Shown: positions 41,901 to 54,400 of the stretch, in pieces | Layout of the letters: the number at the start of each line of letters is the position of its first letter | Numbering within the stretch: position 1 is the first letter of the stretch | Origin: Strongylocentrotus droebachiensis | Lineage: Eukaryota; Echinodermata; Echinoidea; Camarodonta; Strongylocentrotidae | Direction of reading: 5' to 3' | DNA: 64,000 nucleotides | Assembly: GCA_035222895.1 (NCBI GenBank) | Contig: JAVYIG010006812.1 | Coordinates: 47,474 to 111,473, forward strand | The notes under the pieces: generated by a model | What the model saw: only the letters and a program-made list of their open reading frames with translations | Told to the model about the DNA's origin: nothing | The model's database searches: none | Made by a program: the position numbers and the translations under genes

Positions 41901-44900
41901 TCCATCCTTCTACCTATCCACCTATCCACCACCAATCCATCCATTCCTTCATCCATTAACATATCCATCCATCTGCCTATCTATCTATCTATCTATATCT
42001 TTGTTTAATCGCCTATCCACCCATCTGCCTACCCATCCGCCCTTCCATCCATCCTTTATTCTTTCACCCATCTATTCATCAGCCCCTCCTTCTATTAATC
42101 TATCTATCTGTATGTTCATCATCCACCCACCATCATGAACACCGTCGATCTCTCTGACCCTCAGCTAAGTAGTCTACCAGTCTACTGTCTGCCTATATAT
42201 GGTCGTGGGCCTCCCAGGGACATCACTCTGTATAATTACTCCCAGTGACTGGTGTAATAAGTCTAGCTTGCATTGCTTGCATCCCAACCTAATGAAAATG
42301 AATGTACTATGTAATCAGTCATGGTGGCTGGGACAGGAGTCTAATCAGTAATGTCAAAAACCCATCTAGACGACCGTAGGCTGAAGCACAGTTAATCATC
42401 ATGGAATTTACTTCGATAAAATTGCAATATCAAAGGCGCTGAAATGTTAAAAACACATAAGGTCAAATGAATTTCTTCCTAGTTTCACACCTCCTACCAA
42501 TTTTTTTGGTCTACTCTTCTTTCTTTTCCCAATATTTTTGTTTGTACATGATTGATTTAGAAGAAGTCAAGGCAGAGAATAGTGAAATCCTGAATATATT
42601 GCTATTTTCACCTTGTCTTGTACCTGTGAACTGCACAGAAAATAGTGTTAAAAATCAAGACCCCATAAAATGTATATGTGTTGGAAAAATATCAAATCAG
42701 ATGACACAGAAGACCCTCCTAATTTTTGTGAAACAAATGTGGGTGAGAAAAAGATAAATTGTACTGGGCCATATGACAGTGGGATTATATGCAAGGTTAT
42801 GATATTGTATAAAGTTGCTGGTGAGGAAGTCTAGTAGACATTGTTGGCATGGTATTGGAATGAGAGCTAGGATGATGGCAATGATTGGGTCAGGAGAAGG
42901 ATGAACCGGTGTCAGAGGAAATCAATTCAGTGAGAGAAATCAGGAGGGCACCACACAAGCTTACCTGATTTCTAAATTATATGCAATATTGATAGTAAAA
43001 GATAGTAACAAATTCTATCATTTATATCATTTGTGGAGGAGTACGCTATTGCCCTTTGGTAAGGCATTATTCCTCATTACCTTAGAGTACCTCAGAGAGG
43101 CATTAAAACCGTTGATACCTTGGCAATCATCTTGTAGCAAGTTTAGTATATCTGCCAGCATCTATAACCCTAACACGAACCCTAATCCTAATCCTACCCA
43201 CAACCCTATATTTAAACCACTGGACACTAACTTATTCAAGGAGAACAGTATTAATACTGATTAGGCTAACTTGGGTTAACATTTAGACATATCATCATTA
43301 TTGTTGTTATTATTATGTAATCAAAGCATTTCAGAGCTATACCTACCTGAAATATCAGCCGCTCTATGAAACACTGAGCAACCATCTTGTAAACAAGTGG
43401 AGAATTGATCTGTCAACATCAATTATAGGATGTGTATATTTAGGCAGGAGGTCTTTCAAACTTGGCTTATCAGGTATCAAACAGATGCATATCATCTAAA
43501 TAAATATTAATATCAGAAGATCATAAAGGAAAGGTGAGAAGTTTGGGGACAGTCACAAGTGTCTCAAATTTATGTCTGTTTTTACCCTCATGAATTCCTA
43601 AGTTGATTGTAATATGAGAGAGTAGGGAGTGTGGTTGAAAGTAGCCCCTTTCCTCTGCAGCCAGTGATGGATCAAGGAAATTTTCTATTTTAATTTCATG
43701 TCAGCTCATTAGTTGTCCGCCTGCACAGTTCTCCTTCTATGCTGTAGGCAAAGTTACGATGGAGATGTGCAAACTTGTGCCTGTTTTAATAGTAATGATG
43801 TCATATGTTAATGATCTCTTTCATGACCAAGGCAACAAACAAACTTTGGGAGGGTGTAGAAGGGACGGGGGCTTAAATTATTCCTCCAAGCCCCTCTCTA
43901 TCCCCCATTTACCACTGTGTTATGTAATTAGGGTGTATAGGGGAGGGGGCGGTTCTAGGGTATTGCATCCTCCCTCCATCCCTCTCACCATCCTCTATTA
44001 GCACTGTGGTATTTGGAGTGTTGGAGGGGAAGGGGGCTGGATTATCTTCCCAACTCCTCTCGATAGCATGTTGGTATGTAGCTGGCCTTTACTTCATGAC
44101 ATGTTTTGCTCACGTCTGTTGTCAAAGTAATTAGTGAGAGCGGGAGAGATCCTTGATGACTAGTTGGATGTAGATTGGCTTTCGCTGACACTGGCATCCC
44201 CTCATTTACTAGCCCAACTGGCTTCTTTTGGTGCTTCCCCTCTCATTGATTATCACTTATTGGCTTATTCTTTTTGTAATGTCGGCTTCTTTTAAATTTG
44301 TATAAGTGAGGGGTGATAAATTGCATGTTCCTATTGAGTGATCTATGTTATTACCGGTAACTTTTTTATTTATCTTTTATTGTGAAATTGTGGGTATAGG
44401 AAAATGATAAGGGATTCTATTTAGATAGTGTATCCCTTTTGCAGCAAACATCATATTCCGTAGAACTTGGTAGGAATTATGAATATGTCAGGTATGTCAT
44501 ATCTGTTAAATTAAACGTTAGCAGTGTCCTAGTATACAAAAAATCATGCAAGGAAACCCATTTACTTTCTAGACTTCACTGTCAGACACTATTTAGTGAC
44601 TGACTGACTTCTTTTTTTCTTTGGTAATAACATATACATAAAATGAGCTGTAAAGGGTGAGCGTTTGTACACATCAATAACCCACTTCTTTTATGGTCAA
44701 AATTAAAACTGACTGAACCTTTGCGCAGCACAAAAACGTACAACCATACTGTACAAGGGTCTGAAAATCAGACTATTTTCTACGCATAATTTTCTAAACG
44801 CGTTGCAAAAATTCTGAAAAGGTTTATATATAATTCCACATGAAGGCGATTACCTGTTCAAATCTTTCAAGGGAGTTTTTAGTTGGTATTATCTCTTGTT

Positions 44901-47900
44901 TACCATAGGATTCACACAAGCTTATATTTTCAGCCTGCAAAAGGGACACACCACCTTTAAGATTAGTTTGTCATCATGTTTCCTGACACACATGAATGTG
45001 CTGTATTGGTATACACTCTGGGGCAATGTTGTAAGCTAACAGACATACATTTCTTTGATTGGGGTTTAATGAATGTGCGGGATTTGAAGAGAAGCTCGCT
45101 AGATTCCTGACATTCATACCATACCATCATGAATCGTAACGCAACTTGAATCTAACGCGGCGTACCGTTGTGTGTGGGTGTATGTTTTGACTGATCAAGT
45201 TTTTACAACTGTTATTCATGTTACTGTAAGGATTGTTTGTTAATACAGACAGTGCAAAGACACTATATTTATTTCAAATAAATCATTGTCAATTCTCTCT
45301 TCTCCCACACCATTCTAACTTGTATCAAGGAACAAATCATTTCCAATGCTGACTTGAATAACGGATGTAAAATGATGTAATAAAGGGAGTATGAATGCAA
45401 GTATAAAGCTTGTTCTAATAATGATGATGATATGTGGTTGTGGATGATGATGATTATGATGATGACATAATATTGTCTGATTTGAACTTGAAATGTTTTA
45501 ATGGTTTGTTTATCAGTGATTCATTGTCATTGAATGTAGATGACAGGGTTCCATTACTGATTACATACATATCTCATCATCAATCATGGATGTTAATCCA
45601 AATTAATCATATATATGTGACCCTTGATTTTTTTTTGATTTTTTTTTTTTACCACAGTACTATAGATAAAGTAAGGAACCACTAAGCTGCAAGGATTAGT
45701 AATTTCTCTCATAGTGGATTAAACATCAAGTGTGCACATGCATGAGCACCAATTTCTATTTCAATAACAGACCGATCTTCATTAAATGAATTTCTTCTAT
45801 TTTGTTTCCATTTCAAGCTGATTTTCACTGGAGAGTACGTGAGAGCCATGGATGAAAACTTCCACAGCGGTCACTTCTGCTGCCAGCAGTGTGACAAAGC
45901 ATTGAGCGGACAGAGTTACATCTTAAAAGAAGAGAAACCGTTCTGTGTGGCTTGCTATGATGATAACTTTGCTAATGAATGCGCTGAGTGTAACCAGAAG
46001 ATAGGACACGATAGCAAGGTAATATCAAATAAACAGTCATAAAAAAGAAAGAAATTGTAGAGCCATATTACATTTTCCCGTCAAAATTATAAATTAAACT
46101 AGGACATAATTGTTGTGTGTTTAATTGAACAACCACAAGTGTTAAACTTCATAACTTTTCACCCTTTGTTAGATTTTCCTCAAAATTTAAGTGATCTGTT
46201 TCTCTCTATCTCGACCTGTCAGCCTTTATTAAAACCACCTATATGCCAGAGTTGAAAGTTGAAAGATGATCAATGGAATTGATTTAATTCAACCAAATCT
46301 CTGATTATTATGTTGGAAAAAAATATATAAATGCATATATTCTTCATATACCGGTAGTACCTTCTAATTGCACATTTTTTTTCAATTTATGAATTTGCTG
46401 TTAACAATTGATTGTTGATTTTTTATCTTATGTTTTGATTATAGGATCTTATTTTCAAGTCAAAGCATTACCATGAGACATGCTTTGAAGCCCGCTACAC
46501 ATGTTCTATGTGCAAGGCGTCTCTTGCAGACAAGGCCTTCGGTAACTGGGATGGACAACTCTGCTGCCTCCAATGTTATGAGAAGAACTTGGCCAAGAAC
46601 TGCCAAGCATGTGGAGAATTAATAAAGCCTGGTAAGTACCGATCCTACATCAATCTTTTTTTTCTTCTACAGATCTCATAGATCATCAAAGGATCTTAGA
46701 CACACTTTCACAGGACAGTCTCCGCAAGATTGAAAGTAGACTAATATATTAGTGCTCTACAAATCCTTTACCAGTCCTTTGCTCATCCTTCAAAAATCAA
46801 TTACCAATTATGTAACAGTCCTTAAAGTAGTCCTCTATCAATCCTTTATTAATCATATTCCCATCCTTGAACAATTCTCTAGCAGTCCTCAACCTCTAAA
46901 AATCCATTCCTCTACCAATATTCCATCAGTCCTCTACCATTCCTCCACCAGTCCTCCACCATTCCTCCACCATTTCCATCATCTACCATTCCTCTACCAT
47001 TCCTCCACCATTCCTCCACCATTCCTCCAGCATTCTTCTACCAGTCGTCTACCATTCCTCTACCATTCCTCCACCATTTCTCCACCAGTCGTCTCCATTT
47101 CTCCACCATTCCTCCACCATTCCTCCACCATTCCTCCACCATTTTCCCCACCAGTCGTCTACCATCCTCCACCATTCCTCCACCAGTCGTCTACCATTCC
47201 TCCACCATTCCTCCACCATTCCTCCACCATTCTTCTACCAGTCGTCTACCAGTCCTCCACCATTCCTCCACCATTTCCCCACCATTCATCCACCAGTCGT
47301 CTACCATTCCTCCACCATTCCTCCACCAGTCCTCTACCATTCCTCCACCATTCCTCCACCAGTCCTCTACTATTCCTCCACCACTCATCCACCATTCCTC
47401 CACCTCTCCCACACTCAATCTCTACCAGTCATTTACCAATCACAATTCCAATTGTCTTCCCCATATCCTTTGCCAACTCTTTAACAACTTAATACTTTCC
47501 CTACACCCACCCTATTTTGTTCTCAACAATATACTGACCCAGCGGTAATCTGATAATCAAAACCTCTATCATCCTTTAATCTTTGAAGACTTCCATAGTG
47601 AAGATAGATGTGAGTGGAGCTTGCAGTTACATTATTTATTTGTTGAGAGTGATTTGTGGCCCTGATATAAGGGGCCACTCATGCTCAGTGTTTCAAGCAC
47701 ACTCATCTTCAGGATGAGTATGTTTGGTTTGACAAGGGTTTATATACCCTTAGGTTTCTCATCCTCTACCAAAGATATATTGACTATCTGGAATCCGATG
47801 AATAGTTATCCTCTGCCAGTAAAATATTATACTAATATATACTAGTATCCTGTTATGAGTGATATTATGTATACTTTGTTCTGGTATGTTAAGATAATTG

Positions 47901-50900
47901 CAGATGCACAGTCTAATTATAAGTCTCTGTAAAAATCTGTAAAAAGTATGTTCTTACAGTGATATAAGAGGGGAAACACGTACTACCACCAGACTACTAC
48001 TGCCACCAGGTGTTGTCCAGGGCTCAGTCTTAAGAGTTGATATTAATCGCAACTTATTTGCGATTGCAATCGCAACTATGTACATACAGATAGGGGACTA
48101 CAAATTTGCGATCGATCAGAGGACTTAATTGTGATTGATCCAAATGAATTGCAACTCCTTATAAGACTCGGCCCAGGCGTCATGGTCTAGTGGATAATCC
48201 ACCTTGAATGACACAAATCCATACCACATTTGCCACTCTCCACCCAGGTGTAGTAAATGGGAACCTGGTAGGAAAAAACTTTCATGAATGCTTCAGTCTG
48301 CTATCATGGTATCCAGACTAATACCAGGGCAATTATATGATTGCTGGTCCCTGGAGAAGAGCAGTTTTAATACGGTACTGACAATGTCACACTGGCTGAA
48401 GAAGGATATCTTTTTAGTAGTAGTAGGCACTACATTTCACTAAGTTACTGTATATGTACGAGGAAGAAAACAAATGTTTAAAGTTATAGCGATTAAATAG
48501 TATTTTGTTGTCTTTAGTTTAATTCTAAGTCTTCATAGGATGCAAATGATAGGACAATCTTTGTGAAGTCAGTTCTGAGTTTGTAATAAAATTGGGCATT
48601 GTAAAACTGAGTGATCTTGATAAATTCCATCTGTATATTGAACTTTTCTCGTGTCAATATTATCCTCTAGTTAAACACCCCTTTAGAGCTCATACAGTTC
48701 AATCTTCATTTTCATTGGAATTTGGAAGTTCTGTCAGAGATGTTCCAAGTTTAAGCTTTCATGTTTGTTTTGGTCAGAATCTATCCGTCTTAATGCGATG
48801 AAACAATCCTTCATACATAGAGAATTCTTGGGAGTTATTAAATAAACAAATCAGTTGAAATATGGATGATGTATTATGATGCAAATGGAAGGTACAGTGA
48901 TCGCATCACAGATGGTATGTCAGTGTGTGTTTAGAGTTCACCAGCATTCTTACGAGATGAGCGAAGGGAGAAAAAAAACTTGGTCAGAAATGTGAAGAAT
49001 TTATAGAATCACGCGAAGCCAGACGACTCCTACCGGTCCCGCCTCTCACAGTCCCAGGGATGACATGTGGTCATGTGACTGCTGGAAAGAGTTGTGGAGA
49101 TCTTAGCAGGGTATATCCTCCAAACTAAATTGGTTTTAATATCCTCTCAGGTGATAGCTAGCTGAGACAATATAAATTGAAGGTGATGAAGAGAGATAAA
49201 GGTATCTTTCATCTTGTCTCCATACTCAGGGATGAATTTGACAGACAAACATATCCCTATATGTCTGTTGACGGTGAGGTAATAGGATTTATTATAAAGA
49301 AAACAAAGCCAACAAGATGAATTCCAACATTGACCAGTTGCTATTTGTCCGGGAACATGGACTGTGGATAGATTCCTACGAAGCAAGAATATAAATGAAT
49401 AATTATGTTTCTCACCATTAGAAAAAATATTACTCTATACCATTTCACAAAATGAAATTGTGTTTTTAGCAATTAACTTTCGTCATTCTGTCCTTGTTTG
49501 CACCACAAAGTAGTACGCACTCCTAGCAAATTTTATTTGTCTGTTTGTCACTGAAATGTCATGAAATGTTCTTTCTAATTGTATTAACCAGGTAACAGCT
49601 TCAAAAAAAACTTTCAGTCCCACCTCAATTTTTGTCGTTGTTAATAAAGAGTTTATGATAGCTTTTGCTTCAGAGCAGTAATATGACATTCTACATATAC
49701 ATGTTTATACTTCTATAATCAATGAAATATAATGTTTGTTGCAAATAATTCTTAACAGTAGCTCACATAACCGTACACAGACACTTATTTACAATGTTAT
49801 TGTAATGCACCCACTGCCATTAATGTAACAGTGATGTTGATGTTATATGTTTGTGTGAACTTGACTATGTGTCATTCTGTCCGTATAGGTTCGGCAGGGG
49901 AAGGTAAACTTTTCTCTCTCATTTTTTTTTTTTTTTTAATTGCCCTTTTGCAAAACTCATAGACAAGCACTAACGACTGTGTGTGTGGTTTATCCTTTTT
50001 TCTGTTATTTTGTTTATTTCATATTTGACTTTACCAATGTATATTATCAAGTTATCCTACCCACAAGTACCCAGTATAGATAGATCTTGTTATAGATAGA
50101 CCCCCTTTCCAGGAATGAAGATGGTTCCCATAGGACGCATTTCTGTCTTTGAATAGCAATATTACTACTAATTTACATCAAAAAGAAATAATTATTTTTA
50201 AAAAAATCACAGAGTCTGTTCTGACACAATAGATCAGTGATCATGCCACTTTGTTAGATCCTTTCGATCAAAGCAAATCAAGAAAGTTACATTCATTTAA
50301 ATCTTTTGGAGGAGACAGATGATTGTTTGAGGTTTTATATTCAGAAAAATTATTTTTAAAAAGGGAAATAGGCTGCAGCGAAAATGTTGATAGTGCAACA
50401 AACAGTGGACTCAAATTTGGGATGGAAAATACAGACATCAAGTATCCAATTCTCATAATTTAGATTGTTTGGTTTAACCACCTTCCTATCTATATAACCA
50501 ATCAATTACAATTACAATAATCTGCAGTGTAAAGTTAGCATGTAATTATTCCAATTATTTTCCACATTATCCCATTTATTTACAAGAAACCCATAGATGG
50601 TGTTTTTAGGCATGATAATTCCTCATTTAGTTTGATGTTTAGTTTGTTAAAACTCACACCTGACAAGGTTTTCAGTTACAAAACATTAACAACTTTTTTT
50701 ATGGTACATCCCATACATCACCATTTCAAGTCTGTCCAAAATATCACTCAAGGTGCACTGTTTAATCTTACAATTTCATTCTGGTATGAAAATTCATTCC
50801 AATTTACCCCACTTTATACATTATTTTCATGAAGTGATTGCTCTTATAATTCCATCATTTTGTACAAAATCAATGAATTTTCATTGGGTCCCTCATTCCA

Positions 50901-51372
50901 TTTCATCTTGAATGGCTAAAATTCTGAACTATTTTCATATTTTCCTTTATATTAGGTATGTTTAATAGTGAACTGTGGTTACATTTGAATTACTATCACA
51001 GAGGAATAGCAGTAACTATGATTAAAATCCTGGGACTTATATGGAAACATTGGGTGTATGGCTTAGGGTATTAATGTAGTTTATGATTCAAATAAATATA
51101 TTTCTTTGAAAACTTTTTTTTGTTTATTTATTAGTTTCCATCATTGATCTCACTCATAGGTTGGATTGTAGCTGCTTGCACAATGCACATGCACATTTAA
51201 CTCCAGTAATTAATCTTAAATACAATGTTTAATACAATGCATTTCTTTGTTTCTTTTGATAGAAAAACAACAACTCTTCTTTAGGTCTGTCTTGACAGAC
51301 CATGTCCCTTTATGATAACTTATAAGTTCTGGGTAGTTGTATCTTTCTGCCTCTATATCTGTCCCCTTTTTC

Positions 51373-51436
<64 letters not shown>

Positions 51437-54400
51437 TCTCTCTCTCTCTCTCTCTCTCTCCTTCTCCTCTCTATCTCCCTCTCCTCTCTATCTCCCTCTT
51501 TGTCTTTCTCTACCTATTTAATCACAAATATGTTCTCAGTTTGCTTTGTACACTGTTCTACTATTATACTGAAGTACTGAGAAAGTTATCCACGCATTAG
51601 ATATAAGGGTTTTAAAAAGTTGTTGAGGACTTATAAATGATTGATAAGTGTGGCATATGAATATCTTTTAATTATTTCATTTGTGAAATTTGTAATCAAC
51701 TACCGGTAGTTTCTAATTACAATCACTTTGCTTTTAAAATAAACACAAAATCTTATAGGCATTCAAATTTCCTCTTTTGTTATTGTTTTAATGACAACAG
51801 TTACAGTGTATTAAGAACAGTTGAATACTGTTACAGTAGCGCTTTGTTTAAATAAGCTGTTGTTTTTCTCTAAACGTTTAATGTAAGCAAATTAAACTTT
51901 AGGATGCAACCAGAACTACCACATTTTGTTCACCTCCAGTTTTTTGGATAATACTTAGCAATGAATTTTTTTGAATCCCACTGGTTAGATATTGCATTTT
52001 AAAATCTCTTTGTGAACTAATATTTAGAAAAAGACAAACAGGCAAAAGGAACAGGAGAAAAGGTATTTTGTTTTTATGTACACTGTATATGGTCTAATAA
52101 CTACAATGTACAAGCATCAATTCTAGTCTGCTCTCATTTATAAAGAAATGTATTTAAATGCAAATTTAAACTTAAAATTTAAACAGACTAGCAATCTACT
52201 TCTTTCTAATGTCTTTTTGCAAGACATGAATCTACATTTGCAACACTTGACCCAGATGTAGTAAGTGGGTACCTGTTAGGAATTTATTCCTTGAATTTTT
52301 TAGTGCCTTACGGCAACCGGGCTAAAGCCATGGTAATGATACTACTTTATAGGCGCCTTGGGCAATATGAATTTTTTTAATTTTATTATTATTTCTTATT
52401 TTTTTCCACATTTCATTGGATATGCTCAATTCACAAGCTCCTGTATTTGAGATTCATTTTGAAATCATTCAGGACCCAATATAATTCATGAATAAGAATT
52501 ATATAAACTGAGTCACCCATTTCTCTCATTACATGCAAGCACTTCACATCAGACTGGTCGTTACTCATTCAGTGAAATAAGTGAATAAAATACAGTCACG
52601 TACCGAACACTCATGTCATACCCAGACAAAAAAAGAAAGAAAAAGGAAAGTATTTGTGAGTTGGCTGTTCATTTAATCATATCATCCCATCATGGATTTG
52701 GTTGAATGGTATGAGATAACATTCAAATCTCTCAGATCAACTTTCAGTTTTCATTGGATTTCAGTTCTATTATTTTATATCTCCAAGACCATGGCAGTTT
52801 AAAGGATGAAATGTTATCATGTTTTTATGGGAGTGTACTCTTGTCACATTTGGAAAACAAAGTGAATTTAGTTATTTTGCTTTGAGATTTCCCAGTAAAG
52901 TAACAAGTAGCATTTTACAGAATGACCCCCACAGCCCCTCCCCCTCCATTCTCTCCCCACCCCATGTAATAACATGATTTATTTAAAATGTCCTTATAAT
53001 TGTTAACAGTTACATCTTGATTGTTTATGATTGCTTCAACACAATGGTAAAACTGTAACAGGGAACTTAAACTATTTTCTTAATGATCTGGTAGTACTTA
53101 TATAGCATATGAACAGTTCTTCACCTATGAGGAGCTTTGTAGGGATATTTAAAACATCTTTATCTCTAGTTGGTACTCTCTGAATACTTATGATTTTTTT
53201 TCTTCCCCTTTGATTATCACCAACTAGGAATGAAACGTCTTGGATTCCAGGGCAAGGAATGGCATGACAAGTGTTTCAGATGCAAGGTTTGTGACAAGCA
53301 TATCGGAGGGGGCAGCTTCGTACCCAAGGAGGACAACATTTACTGCAGTACGTGTTACGAGGAGACCTTTGGTACCAAGTGTGCTGGTTGCGGCAAGGTG
53401 AGGGCGCTATTTATCTTTCTTCACAGTCTCCTTTGCCCTCCATTAGGATGCCTGTTGCTGGTTTATATTTTGTAGTAGATGTCAGCTGATCAGGAATAGA
53501 AATTAAATCAATCAAGATATCTAGAAGAATTATTTTTATACATGGAATCAATTAGTTGGCCATGTATGATTTTGAAGCAAGTGTGATGGGTCCCTGCTTA
53601 GTTGGTGGATACTGGTATTTATTAAAGAGGATTATTAAGAGAGAGGGAAAGGAGAATGCAGAACAACTAAGGATAATTAATTATTCAAGGTGGTTGGATG
53701 TAATTACATGGAATAAAGTAAATATGTGAATAATTACTTTTTGAAAAGGTTGTAGTTATAATAATAGAACAGTTTTTATATAGTGCATTATACTTTTGTA
53801 AAAGGTCTCAAAGCTTTTGCCACTGTTCAATCAGAAATATACCTGGTATATAGGAAGAAAACTACTTGGAATGATTGGGCCCCTCTTTCAATGTCAGCTC
53901 ATTAGCTACATCTACCATTAGGCCTAAAATAAAAAAGTTGTTGTATTGCCCTTTGCCACCTCCCCGAAAATCTACGTTCGGCACTTTAAAAAGTTTTTTT
54001 TTTTAACCGTTTTTTTAGAATTTTTTTAAATAATGAATACAAAAATATGAATTTTGTTTGTTAGAATGGGATATAAATGCATAAAATCAAATTATTCTCA
54101 AATTCTCACTCGTCTTCTGCCCTAGTTTCAAAATACTACTAGCGTTAACATGCAAGTAGACCCCGGCCTCATGTACCTGTTTATAGGTTATACCATGCAC
54201 TGCACGAGCTAGAAAACTGAGAATTAATAGCCAAAAGAGAGCGGGGGGGGGAAATATCGGCCAAAAGAGGGCGACAAAAAATAGTTTACAAAATTTTAAA
54301 AACTTTTCCGACCAACTGACCCATGTTTTGGCTCCCAAAGGGTAATACAACATCTTTCTTTTTTAGGCCTTAGAGTGATGTGTGCTCAGTCTCACTGATT

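Larger units (their letters stand above)
28007..45817 (+). other. Lmpt: 17.8-kb intron between LIM1 and LIM2
   Basis: No coding exon recognised. Contents: a GAT-rich tract (28255-28360), an (AATTC)n array (31207), a MITE (31528-31808), CT-rich repeats (32415, 37595), a GA run (38905), C runs (40015, 41589, 41730), ATCC/ATCT repeats (41750-42120), a mini-palindrome (37229) and a possible non-coding first exon ending at 33631. The remaining AT-rich stretches (28370-31200, 33640-37200, 38000-40000, 42200-45800) show no genes. Confidence 0.7.
46632..53227 (+). other. Lmpt: 6.6-kb intron between LIM3 and LIM4
   Basis: Holds the 11-bp minisatellite (46890-47410), a MITE directly abutting a SINE (48020-48385), a second SINE copy (52235-52380), a CT tract (51378-51490) and the candidate micro-exon at 49889. 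No other gene seen. Confidence 0.75.

Noticed and set aside
43165-43210. Telomere-like CCCTAA words
   Set aside because: Degenerate and short, mixed with CCTAAT; not a telomeric array.
44590-44970. Possible dispersed repeat ending in ACACCACCTTTAAG
   Set aside because: No second copy in the window and no clear inverted end.
46752-47492. 246-codon frame over the 11-bp minisatellite
   Set aside because: Created by the repeat period, with an open frame on the other strand too.
51262-51283. Possible 22-nt micro-exon
   Set aside because: Good acceptor, but the length would shift the LIM4 frame.
52042-52062. Possible 21-nt micro-exon in the same intron
   Set aside because: Length and phase fit, but the acceptor lacks a pyrimidine tract (AAAGACAAACAG).
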